64,000 bases of DNA, taken from assembly GCA_013823985.1 (NCBI GenBank), contig PNNB01000079.1, forward strand, positions 30,594 to 94,593. Reading direction: 5' to 3'. Below, one piece after another: positions 44,949 to 53,325 of the stretch. Both the position numbers and the translations under genes were made by a program. Below the pieces are notes generated by a model. It made no database searches, had not been told where the DNA came from, and saw nothing but the letters and a program-made list of their open reading frames with translations. The DNA is from Sphingopyxis sp. GTDB lineage: Bacteria > Pseudomonadota > Alphaproteobacteria > Sphingomonadales > Sphingomonadaceae. Numbering within the stretch: position 1 is the first letter of the stretch; each line of letters starts with the position of its first letter.

Positions 44949-45620
44949 TCAGGCGTCGGGCAGATTTTCGCCGGTTTCAGTAAAGTAAATCATCTGCGCC
45001 ACGGTTGTCGTATGGTCGCCGATCCGCTCCAGATTTTTGGCGGTGAACAACATATGGGCGACTTCGGTTGCCGTTTTCGGATTTTTCGCCACATAGGCGA
45101 CAAAGTCCACGAACAGGTCCTTGTTCAACTGATCCACATCGTCATCGCGTGCCGTGACGGTGCGGGCAAGGTCAATGTCGCGTTTGGCATAGGCGTCCAT
45201 CGCGGTACGGATCATTTCGACCACGATATCACCCATGCGGACAAGCTGTTCATTCCCAGCCAAGCTCGATTTCGCTTCCATCTGCGGCACGCGCTTTGCG
45301 ATGTTCTTCGCATAGTCGCCGATCCGTTCAATCACCGCCGACATTTTGAGTGCGGCGATCAGTTCGCGCAGGTCATCCGCCATCGGGGCGCGCAAAGCGA
45401 TCGTCCGGACGACCAGCTTTTCGACTTCGGTTTCGAGCGTGTCGATCAGCTTGTCTTCTGCCCGGGTCGCAGCGGCAAGTTCGGTATCATGTTCGCTCAA
45501 GGCCTTCATTGCGGCCTTGACGGCAGACTCCGCGCGCGCGCCCATCTCCGCGATCAAGCCGCGGATTTCGTCCATATCATCGTCAAAGGCGGTAACAGTG
45601 TGTCGGGTACCAGTGCTCAT
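44949..45620 (-). CDS. phoU: Phosphate signalling protein PhoU
   Basis: A 223-residue helical-bundle protein with two PhoU repeats (about 20-105 and 125-210), each with the E/DxxxD metal-binding pattern (MKALSEHDTELA, IERIGDYAKNIAKR; NLERIGDHTTTVAQMIYF). It connects the Pst transporter to PhoR so that the Pho regulon is off in high phosphate. It lies between pstB and phoB. Confidence 0.95.
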   Translation of the reverse strand: MSTGTRHTVTAFDDDMDEIRGLIAEMGARAESAVKAAMKALSEHDTELAAATRAEDKLIDTLETEVEKLVVRTIALRAPMADDLRELIAALKMSAVIERIGDYAKNIAKRVPQMEAKSSLAGNEQLVRMGDIVVEMIRTAMDAYAKRDIDLARTVTARDDDVDQLNKDLFVDFVAYVAKNPKTATEVAHMLFTAKNLERIGDHTTTVAQMIYFTETGENLPDA

Positions 45621-45632
45621 ATCTGCAATCCT

Positions 45633-46406
45633 TTAGCCGTAACGGCCGGTAATATAGTCCTTAGTACGATCTTCGCGCGGATTGGTGAATATTTCGGAAG
45701 TTTCGCCAAATTCGATCAGATTGCCGAGATGGAAAAACGCCGTCCGCTGCGACACACGTGCTGCCTGCTGCATATTGTGGGTCACGATGATGATGGCATA
45801 TTTGCCACGCAAATCGTGGATCAATTCTTCGATACGTGCCGTCGCAATGGGGTCCAGTGCGGAACAGGGCTCGTCCATCAGGATGACTTCAGGGTCAACG
45901 GCGATGGCGCGGGCGATGCACAAACGTTGCTGCTGGCCGCCGGACAGGGCAGTGCCGCTATCGCCCAGGCGATCCTTCACTTCGCCCCACAGGCCCGCAC
46001 GCGTCAGTGCGCTTTCGACAATCTGGTCCAGTTCCGCTTTGCCAGCGGCAAGGCCATGGATGCGCGGGCCATAGGCCACATTGTCGTAGATGGATTTGGG
46101 GAAGGGATTGGGTTTCTGGAACACCATGCCCACGCGTGCGCGCAGCTGCACCACGTCCATGGATGACGCGTAGATATCCTGACCATCAAGGAAGATATTT
46201 CCTTCGACGCGGGCGCCGACGATGGTATCGTTCATACGGTTCAGCGACCGCAAAAAGGTCGACTTGCCGCAGCCCGACGGGCCGATAAAGGCTGTCACAT
46301 TGTCCATATCAACGTCGATCGACACATTATCGATCGCTTTTTTCTCGCCATAATAGACGTTGACGTTGCGGGTCGATATTTTCGGGTTGGCGGTTGTTTC
46401 AGCCAC
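45633..46406 (-). CDS. pstB: Phosphate ABC transporter ATP-binding protein PstB
   Basis: A 257-residue ABC ATPase. Walker [10 protein letters not shown] near 42-50, the signature [16 protein letters not shown] near 154-169, Walker [13 protein letters not shown] and the His-switch VTHNMQQA are all present. The sequence [19 protein letters not shown] is typical of PstB. It energises the PstC-PstA channel. It lies 22 bases after the pstA stop. Confidence 0.97.
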   Translation of the reverse strand: MAETTANPKISTRNVNVYYGEKKAIDNVSIDVDMDNVTAFIGPSGCGKSTFLRSLNRMNDTIVGARVEGNIFLDGQDIYASSMDVVQLRARVGMVFQKPNPFPKSIYDNVAYGPRIHGLAAGKAELDQIVESALTRAGLWGEVKDRLGDSGTALSGGQQQRLCIARAIAVDPEVILMDEPCSALDPIATARIEELIHDLRGKYAIIIVTHNMQQAARVSQRTAFFHLGNLIEFGETSEIFTNPREDRTKDYITGRYG

Positions 46407-46428
46407 AATGGCGTCCTTTTCTCATCTG

Positions 46429-47694
46429 CTACCAGCGCGTTTCGAAACGGTTGCGCAGGTAAATAGCCAGGGCATTCATCCCCAGCAGGAATATCAGAAG
46501 CACGATAATCGCGGCACTGGTTTTTTCCACGAAGCCCTGATTGACTTCGTCCGACCACAGATAGATCTGCACTGGCAATGCGGTGGCCGCATCGGTGAAG
46601 CCTTGGGGTGCCGACGGGATGAACGCGCGCATGCCGATCATAAGCAACGGCGCGGTTTCGCCCAGCGCACGCGCCATACCGATAATCGTGCCTGTCAAAA
46701 TGCCGGGTAGGGCGAGGGGCAGGACATGGTGGAACACGACCTGCACCGGCGAAGCGCCAATGCCGAGTGCGGCTTCGCGGATCGACGGCGGCACGGATTT
46801 GACGGCGTTGCGGCCGGCGATCACGATGACCGGCATGGTCATTAGCGCGAGAGTGAGGCCGCCCACCAAAGCCGACGAACGGGGCATCCCGAACATGGTC
46901 AGGAATACGGCAAGGCCGAGCAGACCGAAGATGATCGAGGGAACAGCAGCGAGGTTGTTGATCGACACTTCGATCATGTCTGTCAGCTTGTTCTTCGGTG
47001 CATATTCTTCGAGATAGAGCGCGGCGAACACGCCAATGGGGAAGGCCAATAGCAGGGTAATCGCCATCGTCATCAGCGATCCCTTGAACGCCGCCCAGAT
47101 ACCCACCGCCGACGGGTCAGTCGCATCGGCGCCGGTCAGAAATGTCCAGTTGAAACCACTGCGCAGTGCATCCTTCTGCTCCAACGCTGCAACGGTCTTT
47201 TCGGCGGCAGGCTCACCCGCGCGCTTGTAAGCGACATCGAGGCGGGAATCCGCCGGCAGCCACAGCGTTGGTTTCGCGGTCACCAATTGGGGATTGTCCG
47301 CCAGCTTCTGACGCACATTTGCGGCCGCCGCAGAGGTCAACAACTCGCTGCCCTGATCGCCATATTGCTGGCTGACGGCCAGCTCGACAATGCCGGGAAT
47401 ATCCATCGAGTTCAGCGTCGTGTCCGCATTGGGTCCGGTAATGGACGCCGCGGTGGCGCCCGATGTCAGGGCCGGAAAATCAAACTCGACGGCAATTTCT
47501 GTCCGCTGGAAACCGCGCAGGCCCTGGCCCAGCATAGTGAACAGCAAAAAGGCAAGGAACACGGTGGATAGCGCAACGGCGATAAAGCCCATCGCCTTGA
47601 AACGGCGCTCGGCGGCGTAACGCTTCGCGATGCGTTTTTGCATCACGACGCCGTTCCAGTCGGTGGGGGTGGGGTCGATAGTGGCGTTATTCAT
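46429..47694 (-). CDS. pstA: Phosphate ABC transporter permease PstA (long form)
   Basis: A 421-residue permease, about 120 residues longer than E. coli PstA. About 1-200 holds one helix (38-58) and a large periplasmic segment matching the DUF3333-type N-terminal extension seen in alphaproteobacteria; the ABC permease core follows from about 215 (MTMAITLLLAFPIGVFAALYLEEY, EAALGIGASPVQVVFHHVLPLALPGI). The start at 47694 overlaps the pstC end by 8 bases. Confidence 0.93.
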   Translation of the reverse strand: MNNATIDPTPTDWNGVVMQKRIAKRYAAERRFKAMGFIAVALSTVFLAFLLFTMLGQGLRGFQRTEIAVEFDFPALTSGATAASITGPNADTTLNSMDIPGIVELAVSQQYGDQGSELLTSAAAANVRQKLADNPQLVTAKPTLWLPADSRLDVAYKRAGEPAAEKTVAALEQKDALRSGFNWTFLTGADATDPSAVGIWAAFKGSLMTMAITLLLAFPIGVFAALYLEEYAPKNKLTDMIEVSINNLAAVPSIIFGLLGLAVFLTMFGMPRSSALVGGLTLALMTMPVIVIAGRNAVKSVPPSIREAALGIGASPVQVVFHHVLPLALPGILTGTIIGMARALGETAPLLMIGMRAFIPSAPQGFTDAATALPVQIYLWSDEVNQGFVEKTSAAIIVLLIFLLGMNALAIYLRNRFETRW

Positions 47695-49075
47695 ATGCTT
47701 CACGATAGCGTTTGACCACGCGCAGAGCGACATAGTTGAGGAAGAAGGTGGTGACGAACAGCGCCAGGCCCAGCGCAAACGCTGCCAAGGTGTGCGGGCT
47801 GCCAAAGTCTTGGTCGCCGGTCAGCAACGCGACGATTTGCACGGTGACCGTGGTGATCGTATCGAACGGGTTGGCGGTCAGATTGGCGGTGTAGCCAGCG
47901 GCCATCACCACGATCATGGTTTCGCCGATCGCGCGGCTGACCGCGAGCAGGACGCCGCCGACCACGCCGGGAAGCGCAGCAGGGAGAAGGACCTGCTTGA
48001 TCGTCTCGCTCTTGGTGGCGCCCATCGCGAGGCTGCCGTCGCGCATGGCGTTGGGCACGGCCGCGATACTGTCGTCGGACATGGACGAGACGAGCGGAAT
48101 GATCATAACGCCCATAACAATCCCGGCAGCCAGCGCATTATCCGATGCGGCGTTGCTGACACCCAGCATAACCGCAAAATCGCGGATCGCAGGGGCAACG
48201 GTCAATGCGGCGAAATAGCCATAGACGACGGTCGGTACACCTGCGAGGATTTCGAGGATGGGCTTCATCCATTTGCGGACGTTGGACGAGGCATATTGCG
48301 TGAGGAAAATCGCGCTCATCAACCCCAGCGGGATGGCGACAAGCATCGCGATAATCGCGCCGATGAAAATGGTGCCCCAAAACAGCGGAATGGCGCCATA
48401 GCCGTTATCGGCCCCGGGCGTGACGACGCTTTTCGGATTCCAGTCGGTGCCGAACAGGAATTCAAACGGCGAAACCATGGAGAAAAACTGATAGGATTCA
48501 AAGATCAGTGACGCAAAGATGCCAAGCGTTGTGATGATCGCCAGCAAGGACGCGAACAGCAGGCCGAGCATGACCAGCCGTTCGACCTTGTTACGGGCAC
48601 GGAAGTCAGGCTTCAGACGGGTGAATGCGAAGGCACCACCTGCGAACAACAGCACCAGAGTACCGGCCATGCCGATCCAGCTATAATAAGACAGCGCGTC
48701 TTTATAGAGCGGCGCCAGCTTTTCGCTCTGCGCCTGAAACGCGGTGGTCTGCAGTCCCTGCGCCATTGCGCGGGCTTCGGACAGAATCGCGGCTCTTGAA
48801 AATCCGTCTTGCGGCAGGTCGGCTGCGACGGGCGCGGACAGGACCATATTGGTCACCAGCGCGGGCGAAACCGATTGCCATATAAACATGAAAAGCACGG
48901 CAGGGACGACGGCGCAGACCGCAACGAACCAGCCATGATAGGAGGGCAGGCTGTTCACCTGACCACGCGGGCCACCTTTGGCCGCACGCACAAAGGTCGC
49001 GGCGCGGGCGCGTCCGACGATCCACGCGACCAACCCGAGGCCAAGGACAAGGAAGAGCAACGCCGTTCCAGTCAT
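47687..49075 (-). CDS. pstC: Phosphate ABC transporter permease PstC (long form)
   Basis: A 462-residue permease, also longer than the roughly 320-residue E. coli PstC. Two N-terminal helices (about 2-20 and 48-68) and a periplasmic segment precede the ABC permease core from about 225 (AMLVAIPLGLMSAIFLTQYA, GATKSETIKQVLLPAALPGVV). It forms the channel with PstA. A strong hairpin at 49140-49175 separates it from pstS. Confidence 0.93.
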   Translation of the reverse strand: MTGTALLFLVLGLGLVAWIVGRARAATFVRAAKGGPRGQVNSLPSYHGWFVAVCAVVPAVLFMFIWQSVSPALVTNMVLSAPVAADLPQDGFSRAAILSEARAMAQGLQTTAFQAQSEKLAPLYKDALSYYSWIGMAGTLVLLFAGGAFAFTRLKPDFRARNKVERLVMLGLLFASLLAIITTLGIFASLIFESYQFFSMVSPFEFLFGTDWNPKSVVTPGADNGYGAIPLFWGTIFIGAIIAMLVAIPLGLMSAIFLTQYASSNVRKWMKPILEILAGVPTVVYGYFAALTVAPAIRDFAVMLGVSNAASDNALAAGIVMGVMIIPLVSSMSDDSIAAVPNAMRDGSLAMGATKSETIKQVLLPAALPGVVGGVLLAVSRAIGETMIVVMAAGYTANLTANPFDTITTVTVQIVALLTGDQDFGSPHTLAAFALGLALFVTTFFLNYVALRVVKRYREAYE

Positions 49076-49139
49076 ATACCTAACCTTGCCCCCTTCGACC
49101 AGACGGCCGGAAAATTGAGAAATTACGCACCAAAAACAC

Positions 49140-49175
49140 TGGGCATGGACCGAATAGAGATTCGATCCATGCCCA
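49140..49175 (-). terminator. Attenuator-like hairpin between pstS and pstC
   Basis: TGGGCATGGA plus CGAAT pair with ATTCG plus TCCATGCCCA, one mismatch, around an AGAG tetraloop. On the minus strand, about ten bases later, comes a run of five T (49130-49136 region). A 15-base-pair stem at this point would make pstS mRNA more abundant than pstC, as expected since binding protein is needed in excess. Confidence 0.65.
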
Positions 49176-49198
49176 TAGACGCGAGGAATGTTGCAGTT

Positions 49199-50251
49199 TT
49201 ATTTCAAATCTGCGCCGTCGATGGCATTTAGGCTGTTCGCAGCGTCCATCGCCTTTTTATAGTCGGCGTCGGTCGAGGCGATCATGCCCAATTTCGTCAG
49301 ATAACCGCCAACGGCGCCGCCCTTCAGAAACTCAAGAACAAATTCCTTGATGCCAGGAATCTTGTCGATGTGCGCCTTCTTCACATAGATATACATCTTG
49401 CGTGCGCCGGGGTAGCTGCCGTCCGAGATGGTGGCGATGGTAGGGCTGACGCCGTCCATCGTGATGCCATGCACCTTGGCTGCGTTTTCTTCCATATAGC
49501 TATAACCGAAAATGCCGACCATGTTGGGGTTGGCGTCCAGCTTCTGAACAATCAGATTGTCGTTTTCGCCCTGCTCCTTAAACGCGCCGTCGGTGCGGAT
49601 TTCGGTGCAGATTGCCTTGAACTTGTCTTCGTCTGTCTCTTTCAGCGCCTTGGTGGCAGCGTCGGTTTTGCAACCGGCTTCCATGATCAGCTCATGGAAA
49701 GAATCGCGGGTACCCGAGGTTGTTGGAGGGCCAAAAACTGAAATCGGCAGCTTGGGAAGCGAAGGATTGACGTCCGACCACAGCTTTGCAGTCTGTGGCT
49801 TGCCAAAGGGATTTGCAGCCAACGCCTTGTAGACATCGGCGGTCGACAGGGCGAACTTCGCACCCTTGTTTGATTGTGCAAGCGCAAGGCCATCAATGCC
49901 AACCTGGATTTCGATGATGTCCTTCACGCCATTCTTCTGGCAATTTTCAAACTCGCTCTTCTTGATGCGGCGCGATGCATTTGTGATGTCGGGCGTTTCT
50001 GCGCCGACGCCTTTGCAGAACTGCTCCATGCCACCGCCGGTGCCAGTCGATTCGAGAACCGGCGACTTGCGCGAGCTGTCAGCCTTGGCAAATGCTTCAG
50101 CCGCAGCCTTGGCAAAAGGGAAAACGGTCGAGGAGCCGACAATGCGGATTTCCTGGCGCGATCCGCCTGCTGCACCGCCGGTGCTGGCCTGGTCATTACA
50201 TGCCGTAAGCGCGAGCGCACTAATGGCGATAAGCGAGATTTTCTTCATCAT
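49199..50251 (-). CDS. pstS: Phosphate-binding protein PstS (lipoprotein)
   Basis: Periplasmic phosphate receptor of the PstSCAB transporter. From the ATG at 50251 it is 350 residues and begins MMKKISLIAISALALTAC, a lipobox with cysteine near 18. Phosphate-ligand motifs GSSTVFPFAK near 38-47, ESTGTGGGM near 68-76 and GTRDSFHEL near 178-186 are visible. A triple Pho box lies 75-107 bases upstream. ATGATG gives an equally possible start at 50248. Confidence 0.95.
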   Translation of the reverse strand: MMKKISLIAISALALTACNDQASTGGAAGGSRQEIRIVGSSTVFPFAKAAAEAFAKADSSRKSPVLESTGTGGGMEQFCKGVGAETPDITNASRRIKKSEFENCQKNGVKDIIEIQVGIDGLALAQSNKGAKFALSTADVYKALAANPFGKPQTAKLWSDVNPSLPKLPISVFGPPTTSGTRDSFHELIMEAGCKTDAATKALKETDEDKFKAICTEIRTDGAFKEQGENDNLIVQKLDANPNMVGIFGYSYMEENAAKVHGITMDGVSPTIATISDGSYPGARKMYIYVKKAHIDKIPGIKEFVLEFLKGGAVGGYLTKLGMIASTDADYKKAMDAANSLNAIDGADLK

Positions 50252-50325
50252 ATACCTGTTTCCCTCAATTGGAATTATCATGGCGAACCCATGCCCGGTC
50301 GCGCAGATAGCTGCCCTACATGGCC

Positions 50326-50358
50326 GATAAATGACTCTTGTGTGACACTTATATGACG
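50326..50358 (-). promoter_or_regulatory. Triple Pho box upstream of pstS, overlapping the end of phoR
   Basis: Reading the minus strand, three adjacent 11-base units occur: CGTCATATAAG, TGTCACACAAG and AGTCATTTATC. They match PhoB half-sites (GTCAT/GTCAC then AT-rich). The first unit includes the last codons and stop of phoR. This predicts a PhoB-activated promoter for pstSCAB-phoU-phoB, separate from the phoR promoter. Confidence 0.8.
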
Positions 50359-51608
50359 GTGTCGGGTGCGACAGGTAACAATACCGACACGCTGGTCCCG
50401 GTTCCTACGGTACTGCGGATTTCCAGATGGCCGCGGTGCCGGTCCACAATATGTTTTACCAGACTTAATCCGAGCCCGGTTCCACCGACCGAGCGGCTGC
50501 GGCCCGAATCGACGCGATAGAATCGCTCGGTCAGGCGTGGCAAATGTTCGGGTGCGATTCCGTCGCCCTGATCGACGACACCAAAGGCCAGCATCGCACC
50601 CGACCGCGATTGCGCCAGAGACACATTGATGGGCGTGCCCGGGCGGCCATATTTCATGGCATTGGTGATGATATTGCTGGCGAGCTGCCGCAATTGCCCC
50701 GCATCGCCCATCACTTGCGACGCTTCCATCGTGATATCGAGGACAATGTCGCTGCCCCGCTCTTTCTGGCTGGCGCGGACGTGATCGACGGTTTCCATAA
50801 CGATATGCGCAAAGTCGACGGGCGTTTGGGGCGGATCATATTTCTCCGCTTCGATACGTGACAAGGACATCAGGTCACGGACAAGCGCCTGCATCCGGTC
50901 GGTCTCCTTTGCCATTATCCCCAAGAAGCGTCCCCGTGTTTCAGGGTCGTCCGCGGCGGCGGGATCATCCAATGTTTCGATAAAGCCTTTGACGGCGGCC
51001 AGCGGGGTCAGCAGTTCGTGGCTTGCATTTGCGACAAAATCGACCCGCATTTTTTCGGCCGCCTGCGCGCCGCTGCGGTCCGCCAGATGCACCATTTTCT
51101 GGCCCGGCCCGATCGACTGGATACGCATATCCCACATCTGGCTTTGCTGGCCGATACCGGTCAGGCGAATCGGATGCCCGGTGTGCTGGGCTTCGGGATC
51201 GGTGAGTCGCTCGATCGCGCCGGCATGGCGAAAGGCGATGCGGACATTCTGCCCGACGATATTGATGCCCAACAACTGGCGCGCGAACTGGTTGGCGGCG
51301 GTGACGCGGGAATTTTCGACGATCAGGATTGCATCGTTCGATGCATCGATGAAGGACTGCAATTGTGGATGGCTGGTGATGGCGCCGGGGTCGATGAAGG
51401 ATGGAGGCGGGGTCTGCGCCAAAAGCTCATGACCCGGATCATGCGGGTCGGCGGCTACAAAGAGCGCGATCAGCATGGAAATTAGCGTCACAAGAATGCG
51501 TTCGATTTCGCCGTGCAACTGTCCGGCGATCACCGCCCCGATCACGGCCAGCGCCACGGCAAACAGAACACGGGGTGACAGCCAGCTATTCACACTTTCC
51601 CCATCCAC
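50349..51608 (-). CDS. phoR: Phosphate regulon sensor histidine kinase PhoR
   Basis: A 419-residue membrane sensor kinase. Two hydrophobic helices lie at about 12-55, a PAS-like domain at about 85-185 (SNDAILIVENSRVTAANQFA), the H-box NASHELLTPLAAV near 194-206 (the usual HELRTPL has Leu for Arg), N-box NIITNAMKYG, and G-boxes VDQGDGIAPEHL and GGTGLGLSLVKHI. It phosphorylates PhoB in low phosphate. It sits upstream of pstS with a Pho box between, whereas phoB is at the operon's far end. Confidence 0.93.
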   Translation of the reverse strand: MDGESVNSWLSPRVLFAVALAVIGAVIAGQLHGEIERILVTLISMLIALFVAADPHDPGHELLAQTPPPSFIDPGAITSHPQLQSFIDASNDAILIVENSRVTAANQFARQLLGINIVGQNVRIAFRHAGAIERLTDPEAQHTGHPIRLTGIGQQSQMWDMRIQSIGPGQKMVHLADRSGAQAAEKMRVDFVANASHELLTPLAAVKGFIETLDDPAAADDPETRGRFLGIMAKETDRMQALVRDLMSLSRIEAEKYDPPQTPVDFAHIVMETVDHVRASQKERGSDIVLDITMEASQVMGDAGQLRQLASNIITNAMKYGRPGTPINVSLAQSRSGAMLAFGVVDQGDGIAPEHLPRLTERFYRVDSGRSRSVGGTGLGLSLVKHIVDRHRGHLEIRSTVGTGTSVSVLLPVAPDTVI

Positions 51609-51743
51609 GAACCTTATCCCGTTCCTGCCCTACGCTAAACCATCTATTAGCTTTTGCTGTCGATAATGTCCCACATATAGACGCTGGTCTGTCACGCAAG
51701 CGTGGCGGCTGGAAATGCGGACATAATATGCTAGGCCGAAAAT

Positions 51744-52145
51744 ATGGACGATGACACAAAAAGCCCCAATCCGTTGAATAGCCCGACGAGCCGTCGTCGT
51801 GCGCTGATGCTCGGTGCGGCCACGGCATCGGCTATTGTATCGGTGCGGCCCGCGCTCGCGCAATCCGCCGCCTCCGTCATGAACTGCGAAATTCCGGTAC
51901 CCGGACCGCATGGGACGGGCATGAATATTGACAGCTATGGCAAGCTGGTTCCGCGCGATACGCCGGGATCGTTCCCCGCGACGGGTCAGAAATTCACCGG
52001 TGAGCAAGTCAAGGCAGCCCTGCGTGGACGCAGTCTTCCCGGCACAAGCTATGACCAGAGCCAAGCCTACGTCAATTACATCCGCCGCCTGCAAAGCGGA
52101 CAGAGCGGCTTCACCTGCTACGCCAGCTTGCAGATGTCGCGCTAA
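51744..52145 (+). CDS. Tat-like exported protein of the HPr-rel-A cassette
   Basis: A 133-residue protein. Residues 16-40 are a twin-arginine-like signal (TSRRRALMLGAATASAIVS, cleavage near ALAQ). The mature part is about 93 residues with two cysteines (C48 in MNCEIP, C125 in FTCYAS), rich in Gly, Ser and Pro, and ends QMSR. I recognise no domain. It lies directly upstream of PqqD-like, HprK-like and nucleotidyltransferase genes, 39 bases from the first, so it may be the substrate or effector of the cassette (inference). Confidence 0.7.
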   Translation: MDDDTKSPNPLNSPTSRRRALMLGAATASAIVSVRPALAQSAASVMNCEIPVPGPHGTGMNIDSYGKLVPRDTPGSFPATGQKFTGEQVKAALRGRSLPGTSYDQSQAYVNYIRRLQSGQSGFTCYASLQMSR

Positions 52146-52184
52146 ACATTGAATTTTAACGCTGGGGCTTTACCCCATGCGCCC

Positions 52185-52478
52185 ATGACAGCGTCGCAAA
52201 CCACAAAGTATAAAGCCGAACCGGCGGACCAGATCTTGGTCACGCCGCTGGATTCGCTGACTTTAGTGTACCAGCGCCGTTCTGGGATCACCCATATCGT
52301 CGCTGAACCCGCCCCGGAAATACTTGAGGCCATGGGCGCGGACGCCTTGAGTGTGGAAGAAGTGGCGCAGCGGCTGGCCGCGCAATTCGATTTTGACGGC
52401 ACGCAAGCGACGGACATCATATACGCACGCTTGAACGAACTGGCCGACCTCGGGTTGGTCGAGCGAACCCATGCATGA
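52185..52478 (+). CDS. HPr-rel-A system PqqD-family peptide chaperone
   Basis: A 97-residue PqqD-like protein. In RiPP pathways PqqD and RRE domains bind leader peptides. The pattern LVYQRRSGITHIVAEPAPEILEAMGA then LSVEEVAQRLAAQFDFDG and a C-terminal helix (IIYARLNELADLGLVERTHA) is that of PqqD (Pfam-type). The family is named for its association with an HprK-like kinase. The ATG at 52185 is preferred; a TTG at 52149 would extend it by 12 residues. It overlaps the kinase by 8 bases. Confidence 0.85.
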   Translation: MTASQTTKYKAEPADQILVTPLDSLTLVYQRRSGITHIVAEPAPEILEAMGADALSVEEVAQRLAAQFDFDGTQATDIIYARLNELADLGLVERTHA

Positions 52479-53325
52479 ATTTCGGGTTCAGGTAGGGCCA
52501 GCAGCCTTTCGTATCGGCTCGCAATGGAAACGTCCATTGGACCAGTTGGCGGAATTGTACCGCGATTATCCGGTGCCGACGGTCCCCGACTATTCTGTGC
52601 GGCTGGAATCGGTCAGCCTGCTGCGCCGTTTCATCCGACCATCGGTGGCCATCCACGGCGACTATATGTTGCCCGATGCCGCGCCCCTGCCTTTGGCGCA
52701 AGGATTGCTCGCGGCGGAAATGGCGATGAATTTGCAAATGGCGCTCGGTTGGCGGCGGCATTTGCTGCTGCACGCCAGCGCCGTGGAAAAGGATGGGCGC
52801 GCGCTGATCATGACGGGCCAGTCGGGGTCCGGAAAATCGACATTGGCCGCCATGCTGGGGCATCGGGGTTGGCGCTTCATGGGCGATGAATTTGTCCTGA
52901 TTGATCTGGATAAAGGTGACGCGGTGCCTTTCCCCCGGCTTATCAGCCTGAAAAACGAAGCCATTGGCGCGATGATGGCGACAGCGCTCGATGGTCGCTT
53001 TGGACCTTTGATGGAGGCGACGCCCAAGGGTGACATCCGGCATCTGGTTCCGCCGGCCGATGCCATTGCGGCCATGGCCCAACCGGCACGACCCGCGCTG
53101 TTGCTTTTCCCGAGCTTCGGTTTTGAAGCCACTGTGCGTGAAGTCGCCCCGAGCGAGGTGTTCATGCGCCTGACGCAAGCCTCCACCAATTATGTCGCCT
53201 TGGGGGAAAAGGGCTTTTCCACGCTCACCCGCTTTGTCCAGACGGTGCCCGCCCGCGCCATCGACTATCGCGACGGGATTGAAGCCGAAGCGCTGGTGAA
53301 CCAGCTTTGGGCGGAATGCGCATGA
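52471..53325 (+). CDS. HprK-related kinase A
   Basis: A 284-residue P-loop kinase related to the catalytic domain of HPr kinase/phosphorylase. LLLHASAVEKDGRALIMTG then Walker A GQSGSGKST at 116-124, GDEFVLIDL near 138-146 (acidic Walker B-type segment) and PFPRLISLKNEAIG near 153-166 are visible. The N-terminal 95 residues are specific to this branch. Homologous kinases phosphorylate the C-terminal serine of lasso peptides; here the target is unknown. No HPr or PTS gene is adjacent. Confidence 0.88.
   Translation: MHEFRVQVGPAAFRIGSQWKRPLDQLAELYRDYPVPTVPDYSVRLESVSLLRRFIRPSVAIHGDYMLPDAAPLPLAQGLLAAEMAMNLQMALGWRRHLLLHASAVEKDGRALIMTGQSGSGKSTLAAMLGHRGWRFMGDEFVLIDLDKGDAVPFPRLISLKNEAIGAMMATALDGRFGPLMEATPKGDIRHLVPPADAIAAMAQPARPALLLFPSFGFEATVREVAPSEVFMRLTQASTNYVALGEKGFSTLTRFVQTVPARAIDYRDGIEAEALVNQLWAECA

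Noticed and set aside
44919..46166. Plus-strand frame opposite phoU-pstB
   Set aside because: Antisense shadow; both minus-strand genes have complete motifs.
51650..51720. GTC-rich sequence upstream of phoR considered as Pho box
   Set aside because: GTC motifs are not spaced by 11 bases.
52471..53325. True HPr kinase/phosphorylase of a PTS
   Set aside because: N-terminal domain and neighbours differ from canonical HprK; no HPr, EI or EIIA gene nearby.
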